DNA from: Gammaproteobacteria bacterium
GTDB lineage: Bacteria > Pseudomonadota > Gammaproteobacteria > Steroidobacterales > Foliamicaceae
Direction: 5' to 3'
Assembly (NCBI GenBank): GCA_009838035.1
Contig: VXSK01000028.1
Location: forward strand, 124,001-188,000
DNA: 64,000 nt
Every line of letters starts with the position of its first letter. The stretch's first letter is position 1. Below are positions 8,451 to 17,280 of the stretch, piece by piece. Both the position numbers and the translations under genes were made by a program. Below the pieces are notes generated by a model. The model was not told where the DNA came from and did not search any database. It saw nothing but the letters and a program-made list of their open reading frames with translations.

Positions 8451-9667
8451 TGGCGCGCGCGGCTTCGGCAACGTTTCGACGCTCGGCGAGGGCAGGCTCG
8501 CTTGAGCTTTCGGAAATCGTGCGCATTTCCGAGAAGGCCAGGGCCATGAGGGCCGCGGGCGAGGACGTGCTCAGTTTCGGCACCGGAGAGCCCGATTTTT
8601 CGACGCCGCCGCATGTAATCGAGCAGACTTGCGCCGCCATGAGGCAGGGCGCGATCCGCTATCCGCCCACGCAGGGGCTGCCTGAACTGCGCCAGGCCAT
8701 CTGCGACGATGCCGGGGCGCAAACCGGATTCTCGGCGAACCCGGCGGAAGTGATCGTCTCCACCGGCGCAAAACAGGTCCTGTTCAATGCGTTTCTGGCA
8801 ACGCTGGATCCGGGCGACGAGGTCATCCTGCCGGCTCCGTACTGGACAAACTACGCGGACATTGTCGGGCTGGTGGGCGGGAAAGCTGTGCGGGTGGATT
8901 GCGGCGCGGAACTGACGCTCACGCCGGGACGCCTGCGCAGCGCCATTACGCCGAAGACGAGGTGGCTGGTGCTGAACTCGCCGGGCAATCCGTCGGGAAA
9001 GGTGTACTCGCGCGCCGAACTCGAAGCCCTCGCGGAAGTCCTGCGGGAATTTGCGCAGGTTTGGGTGATGGCCGACGAGATTTACCAGCATATTTCCTAC
9101 GAGCCTTTCTGCTCGTTCCGCGTGGCGGCGCCCGACCTTTCGGACCGCACGCTGATCGTCAACGGCGTATCGAAATCGTACGCCATGATCGGGTGGCGCA
9201 TCGGATGGGGAATCGGGCCTGTGGAGCTGATCCGCGCGATGGTGGCAGTGCAGGGCCAGTCGACTTCTCCCGCATCCGTCGTGTCCCAGATCGCGGCCCG
9301 CGCGGCGCTCTCCGGCCCGCAGGAGCTGCTCGGGGAGCGTTGTGAATCCTTTCGCCGCCGCCGGGACCTGGTGGTGAGCGCGATCAACGCCATTGAAGCG
9401 GTGTCATGCCGCGTGCCGGGCGGCGCCTTTTACATATTTCCGGATTGCCGGGCGACCTACGGGCTGAGCGCGCCGGACGGGACGACCATTGCCGACGATT
9501 CGGACTACTGCGGTTACATACTCGATTCCGCCAGGGTAGCCATCGTCCCCGGCCGCACCTTCGGGTTGGGAGGTCACTTCCGCCTGTCCTACGCCTACGC
9601 GGAGGACGACCTCGTGGAAGGCTGCCGCCGTATCGAGGCGGCGACGGCCGCGCTTGCGCCGTGTTAA
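8447..9667 (+). CDS. Class I/II PLP-dependent aminotransferase (aspartate aminotransferase type)
   Basis: This 406-residue protein has fold-type I aminotransferase hallmarks: GEPDFSTPPHV near the N-terminus, NSPGNPSGKVY, and the PLP lysine K243 in VSKSYAMIGWRIG. Its ATG overlaps the threonine aldolase stop (ATGA), so the two are co-translated. It likely transaminates aspartate, an aromatic amino acid or a related substrate. A second, more distant class I aminotransferase lies at 18971-20131. Confidence 0.9.
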   Translation: MMARAASATFRRSARAGSLELSEIVRISEKARAMRAAGEDVLSFGTGEPDFSTPPHVIEQTCAAMRQGAIRYPPTQGLPELRQAICDDAGAQTGFSANPAEVIVSTGAKQVLFNAFLATLDPGDEVILPAPYWTNYADIVGLVGGKAVRVDCGAELTLTPGRLRSAITPKTRWLVLNSPGNPSGKVYSRAELEALAEVLREFAQVWVMADEIYQHISYEPFCSFRVAAPDLSDRTLIVNGVSKSYAMIGWRIGWGIGPVELIRAMVAVQGQSTSPASVVSQIAARAALSGPQELLGERCESFRRRRDLVVSAINAIEAVSCRVPGGAFYIFPDCRATYGLSAPDGTTIADDSDYCGYILDSARVAIVPGRTFGLGGHFRLSYAYAEDDLVEGCRRIEAATAALAPC

Positions 9668-9678
9668 CAGGCCCCGGG

Positions 9679-10971
9679 CTACCCCAGCTCCGCCACCGCC
9701 TGCAGTTTTCTCATCGCCTCTTCGGGTTCAATGCGGCTGTTGAGCAGGTCAACCGTTACATCGTGCATTGTCTGACCGACCGCCGCCGGCATGGCGTTTT
9801 CGATAAACGTCTGAAACCATCCCGATTGGCTGACTTCGTTTGCGGCGGCGCGCAACATCGGATCGGTGACACTGCTTCCCGCGGCCACGTGCACCGGAAT
9901 GTTCAGTCCGAGTTCGGCAAGCCTCCGCTGGTTGGACCGGTTCGTGAGAAACCTCAGGAATTCCAGGGCTGCATCGGACGACCCCGTGGTGAGCGCCCAG
10001 CCGCCTACCGCACCGTAGATGTCCGTTCTGCTGCCTGGCCTGCCGGGCACTACAGGCATGGAAAAGAAACCGATCGTCCCGGTTGCAAGACCAATGCCGT
10101 CGGAGGCGTTCTTTTTCTGTTCGCTCGGCGTGGTGGCGCTGTAGGCCATAACCATTGCGGCCTTGCCGTCCCCGAACAGGCCGGTCGCCTTGGGATACTT
10201 GGAGGCCGCGAATCCCTGCTGAAAGGAATCCGCCTCCGCCAGCTGCCTGACCATTCCCGCGGCCTCGATCATGCAGGGCATCAGAAAACCCTGGCCCCGG
10301 CCCTGCATTGCGTGCCGAAACGCCTCTTTCCCGCATACGCGCGTGGCGGCCATTCCGAAATAGGACCCCACGGTCCAGGGGTCCGCCGGACCCGCCGCGA
10401 TCGGTGTCACGCCGAACGCCCGCAGCGCGGCAACCGCCTGGAGAAAATCGTCCCAGGTTTCCACCGAACCGGCGTCGATTCCGGCTTGCCGGAACAGGTC
10501 CTTGTTGTAATAGAAGTCCACCTTGGTGATGTGGTGCGGCACGCCGATGATGGCGCCGTCGTAGGTGAAGTTGTCCAGCGCGGCGGGCACGAAGCTGTCG
10601 GACCAACCGTCGCGCAGCATCTCGGCGCTCAAGTCGCGCACCGCCCCGATATCGTAGAGCTGCTGCAACAGGCCTGCGCCCTGAGTGAACAGGATGTCCG
10701 GCTTGGTGGGCGATGCGATCAGGGTCGGCAGCCGCTGGCTCATCCGGGCGAGATACCGGTATTTGACCTCCACGCCCGGATTGCGCGCCTCGAAATCAGC
10801 GATGACCTCATCGTAGAAAGCGATGATCCTGGGGTTTCGCTCGGCGAACACCCAGTGGACCGTGGTGGCGCCATCCGCATTCGGCGAGCGCTTGTCGAGG
10901 TTGAGGCTCGACCATCCCGCAACCGCGACCAGGGCGCAGAAAACGATGGCGAACCAGGGTTTGCGGATCAA
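9679..10971 (-). CDS. Sugar ABC transporter extracellular solute-binding protein
   Basis: A 430-residue periplasmic binding protein of the family 1 (MalE/UgpB-like) type. The N-terminus is positively charged and hydrophobic (IRKPWFAIVFCALVAVAG), consistent with a signal peptide or signal anchor. The start is TTG at 10971. Stretches such as KPDILFTQGAG and GGWALTTGSSDAALEFLRFL are typical of sugar-binding proteins. It lies on the opposite strand from the ABC permeases and ATPase, divergent from aldose 1-epimerase, so its pairing with those components is inferred. Confidence 0.88.
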   Translation of the reverse strand: MIRKPWFAIVFCALVAVAGWSSLNLDKRSPNADGATTVHWVFAERNPRIIAFYDEVIADFEARNPGVEVKYRYLARMSQRLPTLIASPTKPDILFTQGAGLLQQLYDIGAVRDLSAEMLRDGWSDSFVPAALDNFTYDGAIIGVPHHITKVDFYYNKDLFRQAGIDAGSVETWDDFLQAVAALRAFGVTPIAAGPADPWTVGSYFGMAATRVCGKEAFRHAMQGRGQGFLMPCMIEAAGMVRQLAEADSFQQGFAASKYPKATGLFGDGKAAMVMAYSATTPSEQKKNASDGIGLATGTIGFFSMPVVPGRPGSRTDIYGAVGGWALTTGSSDAALEFLRFLTNRSNQRRLAELGLNIPVHVAAGSSVTDPMLRAAANEVSQSGWFQTFIENAMPAAVGQTMHDVTVDLLNSRIEPEEAMRKLQAVAELG

Positions 10972-11066
10972 GCCGGCAGTCCTGCGGCCTGTGCCGCGTT
11001 ATCGCCGCGGAAGTTTCCGGACTTCATATCCGTCATGGTAGCAGTGTCCAGTAGAGTAGCTCGCTC

Positions 11067-12116
11067 ATGACAAGACGAGCGCACGATGGCGGGGTGGCGC
11101 TGTTCGAAATTGGAGACCGACACGGAATTCGGGCCGCGATCACCAACTTCGGGGGCCGGGTCGTGGCGTTGATGGCGCCTGATCGGCATGGCGCCATGGC
11201 GGACGTTGTCCTTGGTTATGCAAATCTGGAGGGGTACCTGTCCAATCCGGAGCACTACCTGGGCGCCCTGATCGGACGATACGCAAACCGCATAGAAAAT
11301 TCGCGGTTCGAACTCAGAGGCGTCAGCTACGAGCTGGATCCGAACGAAGGCTGCCATTGCCTGCATGGAGGCAGCCCGGGCTTTCATGGCCGGGTCTGGA
11401 ATATTGTGGATCACGGCAAACACAGTCTTATTCTGTCCCGCGTTTCGGCAAACGGGGAGGGCGGTTTCCCGGGGACCCTGGAGGTTCAGGCAAAGTATGC
11501 GATCGAAGAAGAGACCGTGCTGGTGATCGAACTGACCGCGGTCTCGGACAAGACCACCGTCGTGAACCTGAGCAGCCATATGTACTTCAATCTGGCCGGC
11601 GCGCACGCAGGACCGATCACCGATCATCGACTTCAATTGCGCGCCAGCCGTTTCACCCCGGTTGACGAGCAACTGATTCCTACCGGCGAACTCCGCAGCG
11701 TGCGGGGCACGCCCATGGACTTTCGCAGTGCGCGGCGTATCGGAGAGGCCATGTTGCAGGACGACGAGCAACTGAGGTTCGGATCGGGCTTCGACCACAA
11801 TTTCGCCGTGGATTCGCATGATGCAGGCATGCTCAATGCGGTGGCGATGGTTACCGAACCCAAGACGGGCAGGACAATGCAACTGTTTTCGAACCAGCCG
11901 GGGGTGCACTTCTACACCGGCAATCACCTGGATGACGCGGGAACAGGCAAGCAGGGCATTGCAATGGAACGGCACCACGGTTTCTGCCTGGAAGCGCAGA
12001 ACTTTCCCGCGGCGCCGAACCGCGCGGGCTTTCCGAACTGTGTCCTGGAACCCGGCGAGCCCTATCGTTCGGAAATCGTCTACCGGTTCGGCGTTGCCGG
12101 CGGGCGCCGGCCATGA
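11067..12116 (+). CDS. galM: Aldose 1-epimerase
   Basis: This 349-residue protein interconverts alpha and beta aldoses. It carries the GalM signatures: GRYANRIENSRF, NEGCHCLHGG, the catalytic His in LSSHMYFNLAG, and the catalytic Glu near the C-terminus in CLEAQNFPAAPN. Length is normal. Its stop overlaps the GH3 start by 4 bases, so sugar release and mutarotation are coupled. It is divergent from the sugar-binding protein gene across 95 bases. Confidence 0.94.
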   Translation: MTRRAHDGGVALFEIGDRHGIRAAITNFGGRVVALMAPDRHGAMADVVLGYANLEGYLSNPEHYLGALIGRYANRIENSRFELRGVSYELDPNEGCHCLHGGSPGFHGRVWNIVDHGKHSLILSRVSANGEGGFPGTLEVQAKYAIEEETVLVIELTAVSDKTTVVNLSSHMYFNLAGAHAGPITDHRLQLRASRFTPVDEQLIPTGELRSVRGTPMDFRSARRIGEAMLQDDEQLRFGSGFDHNFAVDSHDAGMLNAVAMVTEPKTGRTMQLFSNQPGVHFYTGNHLDDAGTGKQGIAMERHHGFCLEAQNFPAAPNRAGFPNCVLEPGEPYRSEIVYRFGVAGGRRP

Positions 12117-14359
12117 GCGGCCGGGACCGAACACCACCGTCGACAGCCGAATCGGCTCGGTGTGCCGAATTGCTGGCACGCATGACCCTTGCGGAGAAGA
12201 TCGCCCAGTTGTGCGCGATTTGGGTAACGGACCTTCTTGAGGACGGTAGGTTTTCGGAAGAAAAAGCCGGCCAGCACCTTGCCGAAGGCATCGGACAGGT
12301 TTCGCGCGTGGCCGGAGTCGGCGGACTGCCGGTTCGCGAGGCGGCCGCCGTCGCCGATGCGATACAGGACTATCTCCGGCACAACACGCGGCTGGGCGTG
12401 CCGGCGATTCTTCACGAAGAGTGCCTGTGCGGCTTTCAGGCGCGGGGAACCACGTCCTTCCCCCAGGCCATAGGCCTGGCAAGCGCCTGGAATCCGGACC
12501 TGGTGGAGCGGATCGGCGCGGCCATCCGCAAGGAAATGCGGGCCGTGGGAACGCACCAGGCCCTCGGACCGGTGCTCGACCTGGTACGCGACCCGCGATG
12601 GGGCCGCTGCGAAGAGACTTTCGGCGAGGACCCGTATCTGGCCGCTTGCATGGGACTGGCTGTCGTTCGCGGCTTGCAGGGCGACGACCTGCGCACCGGC
12701 ATCGGCGCCACGCTGAAGCATTTCGTGGCCCACGGCTCGTCGGAGGGCGGCCGCAACGAGGCGCCCGTGTCCGCCGGGCCCCGCGAGCTGCGGGACTGTT
12801 TCATGGTTCCCTTCGAAAGGGTCGTGAAGGAAACGGAAGTGCTTTCGGTGATGAACGCCTACCACGACATCGACGGCATACCCTGCGCGGGTTCCGCCGA
12901 GCTTCTGACGTCGATACTGCGTGAGGAGTGGGGATTCGGCGGAATCGTCGTTTCGGACTACGAGGCCGTGGACCAGCTGCGGCGCATGCATTTCACGGCC
13001 GTGGACAAGGCCGAGGCGGCGCGCCAGGCGCTGGAGGCCGGAATCGATGTGGAGCTGCCTGCGGCCGACTGTTTCGGGGAACCGCTTGCGTCCGCGGTGA
13101 AGTCGGGCCGGGTAAGCGTGGAATTGATCGATCGCGCCGCAATGCGCGTGCTTGCCGCGAAGGAACGGCTGGGCTTGCTGGATGCTGCCCCCTCCCGGCA
13201 ACCGTCAGTGGACCTGTCGGTCATCGACAGCGCAAGCCATCGCTCGCTGTCCGCGCGGGCAGCCGGCGAATCCCTGGTATTGCTGAAGAACGATGGGGTG
13301 CTGCCATTGGGCGGGAAGCTGGCCTCGCTGGCCGTTATCGGACCGAATGCCCACAGCGTGCGCAATCTGCTGGGCGACTACGCCTTCGAAGCGGCCTATG
13401 GCGTTCCGGTGGGGCTGTCCGAAGGGACCAGCATTCTCAAGGGTCTCGAGGACGTTGCCGGACCTGGCATAAGGCTGAATTTCTCCCCGGGCTGCGACAT
13501 CGGGGGCGAGGACTCAAGCGGGATAGAGCCGGCCGTTCGTGTCGCAGAGCGCTCCGATGCCGTTGTTCTGGCCGTGGGCGGGCGTTCGGGAAGCGAACCC
13601 GTATTGCGCGGTTATTCGGAGCATGGCGATACCTCCGGGGAAGGGCGGGACCGCGCGGAGCTGGGCCTTCCCGGCGTGCAGGAGCAACTCGTCCGTGAAC
13701 TTGCCGCTACCGGTAAACCCATGGTGCTGGTGGTTGTGGACGGCCGTCCGCTGGCGCTGGGAAATGTCGAAAGGCACGCGTCGGCCATACTCTGGTGCTG
13801 GCTGCCCGGGAAGCAGGGGGGAGGGCCGATTGCCCGGGCGCTGTTCGGCGCGCTCAATCCCGCGGGCCGACTGCCGGTCACCCTGCCTCGCGAAACGGGC
13901 CAGGTCCCGGTGCACTACAACCGCCACTCCGCTTCTTCCAAATGGGACTACATCTTCGGTTCCAACCGCCCGCTTTATCCCTTCGGGCATGGCCTGAGTT
14001 ACACGCAGTTCGTTTACGGCGGACTGCGGCTGAGCGCGGAGCGGATCGGCCGCGACGAAACTCTCGGCATAGCCTTCGAGGTGCGCAACGCAGGAAGGCG
14101 CGATGGCGATGAAGTGGCGCAGCTATACGTGCGTGATGAAATCGCCAGCGTCGTACGGCCGGTTAAGGAACTGAAGCGATTTGCCCGCTTGCACCTGAAG
14201 GCCGGCGAGGAAACTACGGTCAAGTTCCGGTTGCCAATCCGGGAGCTGGCCTTTCACGACCGCTCGCTTAACCGGGTGGTCGAGGCCGGTGCGTACGAGA
14301 TTCAGGTCGGCGCGTCGAGCGAAGACATTTGCCTCAAGGAAAAGTTCAGCGTCGTCTGA
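12113..14359 (+). CDS. Glycoside hydrolase family 3 (beta-glucosidase/beta-xylosidase type)
   Basis: This 748-residue GH3 enzyme has the N-terminal TIM barrel (LGPVLDLVRDPRWGRCEETF, TLKHFVAHG), the nucleophile D282 in GGIVVSDYEAV, the alpha/beta sandwich and a C-terminal fibronectin III-like domain (VAQLYVRD onward). No signal peptide is seen, so it probably acts on imported oligosaccharides in the cytoplasm. It overlaps galM by 4 bases. Nearby xylose genes make a beta-xylosidase role attractive, but GH3 specificity cannot be read reliably from motifs. Confidence 0.93.
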   Translation: MSGRDRTPPSTAESARCAELLARMTLAEKIAQLCAIWVTDLLEDGRFSEEKAGQHLAEGIGQVSRVAGVGGLPVREAAAVADAIQDYLRHNTRLGVPAILHEECLCGFQARGTTSFPQAIGLASAWNPDLVERIGAAIRKEMRAVGTHQALGPVLDLVRDPRWGRCEETFGEDPYLAACMGLAVVRGLQGDDLRTGIGATLKHFVAHGSSEGGRNEAPVSAGPRELRDCFMVPFERVVKETEVLSVMNAYHDIDGIPCAGSAELLTSILREEWGFGGIVVSDYEAVDQLRRMHFTAVDKAEAARQALEAGIDVELPAADCFGEPLASAVKSGRVSVELIDRAAMRVLAAKERLGLLDAAPSRQPSVDLSVIDSASHRSLSARAAGESLVLLKNDGVLPLGGKLASLAVIGPNAHSVRNLLGDYAFEAAYGVPVGLSEGTSILKGLEDVAGPGIRLNFSPGCDIGGEDSSGIEPAVRVAERSDAVVLAVGGRSGSEPVLRGYSEHGDTSGEGRDRAELGLPGVQEQLVRELAATGKPMVLVVVDGRPLALGNVERHASAILWCWLPGKQGGGPIARALFGALNPAGRLPVTLPRETGQVPVHYNRHSASSKWDYIFGSNRPLYPFGHGLSYTQFVYGGLRLSAERIGRDETLGIAFEVRNAGRRDGDEVAQLYVRDEIASVVRPVKELKRFARLHLKAGEETTVKFRLPIRELAFHDRSLNRVVEAGAYEIQVGASSEDICLKEKFSVV

Positions 14360-14732
14360 AAGGGTATCGGCGTGGGCTACCTGCGCCGCATAGCGTTAAC
14401 ACGCCCTGGTCTTAGTTGGATTTGTTAACTTGCGTTTTGAGATACAGGCGGCGGCATTTCGCCGCGAGCAATCAGGAGACCCTCAACTCTCGCTAAACGG
14501 GTCTCAACAGATACCAGTCTTTGGTTGGTATCTGCCCAAGTCATCCAGATTGCGATAAGAAGTGTCACAGTTACCCCGAGCCCGGTGCTGACAATTGTGA
14601 TCATTTCTTTGTTCATATTGGAAATATACTACAAGGAGACATTAAGGTATTCGTTCGGAATTGGCGAGTTTTTTGGAATTTAGAGAATTCTTCGCGAAGC
14701 GAGTTCGTTACTAAGGTAAATGAGCCCGAAAA
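14360..14732. other. AT-richer intergenic pocket
   Basis: Between the GH3 gene and the M20 gene lie 373 bases clearly richer in A and T than their surroundings. The only plausible gene is the small one at 14425-14616. The rest (14360-14424 and 14617-14732) shows no convincing gene, terminator or repeat unit. Two GTTAAC hexamers occur at 14395-14400 and 14424-14429; their meaning is unknown. Confidence 0.5.
14425..14616 (-). CDS. Small membrane protein with coiled-coil tail (hypothetical)
   Basis: This 63-residue frame encodes an N-terminal hydrophobic helix (about residues 6-26) followed by a short amphipathic stretch, RLVSVETRLARVEGLL, typical of small bacterial membrane-anchored coiled-coil proteins. 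No clear Shine-Dalgarno sequence precedes the ATG. It lies alone in an AT-rich pocket, so it may be recently acquired or spurious. Function unknown. Confidence 0.45.
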   Translation of the reverse strand: MNKEMITIVSTGLGVTVTLLIAIWMTWADTNQRLVSVETRLARVEGLLIARGEMPPPVSQNAS

Positions 14733-15995
14733 TCAGCGATTGGCCAGCGTCCATGCGGCCGCTGCCAGCACGCGGGTACCCAGGGCAAGGTCGAACGGCT
14801 TTGCGTTTTCGGCCTCGTGATGGCTTATTCCGCCCTCGCAGGCGACGAATACCATTCCGGTGGGGCAGATCCTGCCGAGGTGCAGCGAGTCGTGGCCGGC
14901 GCCGGACAGCATCAGCGGGCCGGAAGCGTTCATCATGTTTGCGCAGTTTTCCAGCAGGCCGATGATTGAAGGATCGAAGGCTATCGGATCCACTGTCGAG
15001 AGCACCCTTACCTCGGTACGGCAAGGGTGCGCCTGAGCCGGGGCCACTTCCCGGATCAGTCCCTCCACCTTGTCCATTACCGCCTTGTCGGGGTGCCGCA
15101 GGTCGATGGTCAGGCGCACCTTGTCGGTTACGGTGCCCGGCGAGTTCGGAAAGCTGTCGATCCTGCCGAAGGTCAGTCGCAGGATGTCATCGTCGTCTTT
15201 CGTCAAAGACCGCAAGCTCACCATGATCCGGGCGGCGCCATCCAGGGCGTCCTTGCGCAGCGCCTGCGGAGTCGTGCCGGCATGCGCCGTTTCCCCAAGG
15301 ATCTCGACCTGGATCCTTCTTACGCCCTGGATGCCTTTCACGATGCCGACGGGCAGGCCCGCCTGCTCGAGGATGGGGCCCTGCTCGATATGGATCTCAA
15401 GCGACGCGCACGGGCGCACCGAGTGAATCGGACGCAGCTCCGCGCGGGTCGCAGCGATGGAAGCGGCCAGCTCATCGCCCACCCGGGCGCCGTCGACAGT
15501 CCGGTTGTCAAGCACCGCGCTCAGTTCGCGGGTGCCGGCAAAGGCGCTGGAGCCGGTGGCTCCGGGTAGGAAGCGGCTGGCCTCTTCGTTGGTCCAGGCG
15601 GCGACCTCGATCGGTCTTTCCGGCGTCAGACCCTGTTGACGGATCGATTCCAGCACCTCGAGGCCCGCCAGCACTCCGAACGCCCCGTCGAACTTGCCGC
15701 CGGTGGGCTGGCTGTCCAGGTGAGAGCCGACGATAAGGGGGTCCTGCGACGCGGCGGCGCCCGGCATGCGAACGAACAGGTTGGCTGCATCGTCCTGAAA
15801 GGCGGAAAAGCCGCGAGCCCGGGCCCATTCAATGACGAAATTCTTCGCTTCGGTATCGAGTTCCGTCAGGGCCTGCCGATTGACGCCGCCGTTCTCGAGG
15901 GCCCCGATCTCGGCCAGGCGCATCAGCAGGTCCCAGAGGCGGTCCTGGTCCACGGCGTTGCCTACGGCGGCGGCTTTAGCGTCGGGCCGCAACAT
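14733..15995 (-). CDS. M20 family amidohydrolase (N-carbamoyl-L-amino acid hydrolase / allantoate amidohydrolase type)
   Basis: A 420-residue dinuclear metal enzyme that cleaves carbamoyl or amide groups from amino-acid derivatives. Visible metal-ligand motifs are VGSHLDSQPTGGKFDGAFG, TNEEASRF and LEIHIEQGPILE, in family order. The ATG at 15995 follows the stop of the upstream M24 gene by two bases, and this start gives a typical N-terminus. With the metal-less M24 protein it forms a two-gene operon that could act on a cyclic or N-substituted amide. No hydantoinase gene is visible. Confidence 0.9.
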   Translation of the reverse strand: MLRPDAKAAAVGNAVDQDRLWDLLMRLAEIGALENGGVNRQALTELDTEAKNFVIEWARARGFSAFQDDAANLFVRMPGAAASQDPLIVGSHLDSQPTGGKFDGAFGVLAGLEVLESIRQQGLTPERPIEVAAWTNEEASRFLPGATGSSAFAGTRELSAVLDNRTVDGARVGDELAASIAATRAELRPIHSVRPCASLEIHIEQGPILEQAGLPVGIVKGIQGVRRIQVEILGETAHAGTTPQALRKDALDGAARIMVSLRSLTKDDDDILRLTFGRIDSFPNSPGTVTDKVRLTIDLRHPDKAVMDKVEGLIREVAPAQAHPCRTEVRVLSTVDPIAFDPSIIGLLENCANMMNASGPLMLSGAGHDSLHLGRICPTGMVFVACEGGISHHEAENAKPFDLALGTRVLAAAAWTLANR

Positions 15996-15997
15996 CG

Positions 15998-17197
15998 TCA
16001 GACTTCGATCAGGCCGCGCGCGAATTGAGTCAACTGCCCGCACCCCGACTCCGTTACGAAAACCGTTTCGCTGCTCGCCACCAGCGGTTCGCCGGCACGG
16101 CGCACGGCCTGCGGCAAGTGAAACACCATTCCCGGCTCCAGGACAGTCTGATCGCCGTCCTGAAGCGTGAGGAAACTGCCCTCGCCCCAGTCCGGCGCAA
16201 AATTGATGCCCATCGAATACCCGGCGCGTTTGCGCAGCATGATCCCGTTCCTGTCGGCAATGCGTTTTACCGCCTGGTTGACGCAGTTGGACGTGGTTCC
16301 GGGGCGGATCGCCGCCATCGCCGCTTCGAGCATCGCTTCGGCAATCGCCATGTTCTCGATATTACGCTGCGTTGGAGGGCCTACCACCAGGGTCCGGAAC
16401 AACGCGCCCGCGTACCGGTTCACCGAGCCGGCCACCTCCAGAAAGATATTTTCGCCCGGCACGATCCTCTTCTCGCTGGACCAGACCGAATGCGGCGCGA
16501 GCTGCCGGTGTCCGGACATGACGAATATCGGCAATCCCACGTATTCGCATCCGGACGACACCATCGCGTGGTGAATGTGGCCGGCCAGCTCAGCTTCCGT
16601 CATGCCGGCCCGGAAATTGTCGATTCCCGCCCGGATACCGATCTCCGCAATTCGGCAGGCCCTGCGTATCTGCTCGATCTCGGCGGGGGACTTCTTCCGC
16701 CTCAGCGACTCCACAAGCCAGCCGCTGGGCTCCAACTTCATGTCCGGCAGCCTGTCCGCAAGCTCCCGATTCATGTCGACGGTGAAGAACCAGCCGTGTG
16801 TTTCCAGCCCGACCCTGGAACGGGTGAGCTCAAGCCGCTTCAGCGCTTCGACGAGTTCGCCGACAGGCGACTCGTTGTCCTGATAGGCCATCAACTGGTC
16901 TTGCCGGAACCAGGATCGTACCGGCAATCCCAGGGCCTCGAGCGCGCGCAGGATGATGACGGGCCTGGATCCCGGCTTTACGATCAGCATTTGCGGGTAG
17001 TAATAGCCTGGAGTGTGCCATCCGGAAATGTAATTGATGTTTTCCGGAATATGGATCACCATCGCGTCCAGGCCGCCGGAGAGGATCTTTTCGTTTAGAG
17101 CGTCCAGCCTGCCTTCGAATTCCGCCACCGGAAACGCGGGTTCGGGCAGAAATTCCATTGTCGGCTCGTGGTTCATGTTGACGGCCCCGGCGGGCAT
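15998..17197 (-). CDS. M24 'pita-bread' family protein (creatinase/ectoine hydrolase-like), metal ligands absent
   Basis: This 399-residue protein has the creatinase N-domain and the M24 catalytic fold. The metal ligands of aminopeptidase P are gone: FLEVAGSVNRYAGALFRT replaces the D-x10-D segment, GYSMGINFAPDWGEG replaces the GHGxG histidine region, and FHLPQ stands where a Glu is expected. Creatinase and ectoine hydrolase (DoeA/EutD) are metal-free relatives, so a C-N hydrolase role fits better than a peptidase. Start 17197 is uncertain; 17176 is possible. It lies just downstream of the palindrome at 17207-17225. Confidence 0.82.
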   Translation of the reverse strand: MPAGAVNMNHEPTMEFLPEPAFPVAEFEGRLDALNEKILSGGLDAMVIHIPENINYISGWHTPGYYYPQMLIVKPGSRPVIILRALEALGLPVRSWFRQDQLMAYQDNESPVGELVEALKRLELTRSRVGLETHGWFFTVDMNRELADRLPDMKLEPSGWLVESLRRKKSPAEIEQIRRACRIAEIGIRAGIDNFRAGMTEAELAGHIHHAMVSSGCEYVGLPIFVMSGHRQLAPHSVWSSEKRIVPGENIFLEVAGSVNRYAGALFRTLVVGPPTQRNIENMAIAEAMLEAAMAAIRPGTTSNCVNQAVKRIADRNGIMLRKRAGYSMGINFAPDWGEGSFLTLQDGDQTVLEPGMVFHLPQAVRRAGEPLVASSETVFVTESGCGQLTQFARGLIEV

Positions 17198-17206
17198 CGC
17201 AGGATA

Positions 17207-17225
17207 TCTACTATCGTACAGTAGA
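17207..17225. promoter_or_regulatory. Palindromic operator candidate, TCTACT-N7-AGTAGA
   Basis: A perfect inverted repeat of 6-base arms with a 7-base spacer lies 10 bases upstream of the M24 gene start and downstream of the regulator gene. The core TACT-N7-AGTA, with the spacer ending in TAC, recurs at 20149-20165 in another promoter. A binding site for the MerR-XRE-cupin regulator next door is the simplest reading. Confidence 0.5.
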
Positions 17226-17280
17226 TTTACTGGAAATCAAAAATGCCGTTCCGAGCAGTCCGGCGCTCGGCGGACAGGGT

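Noticed and set aside
15998..17197. M24 protein as a normal Xaa-Pro aminopeptidase
   Set aside because: Most metal ligands are replaced, so a metal-dependent peptidase is unlikely.
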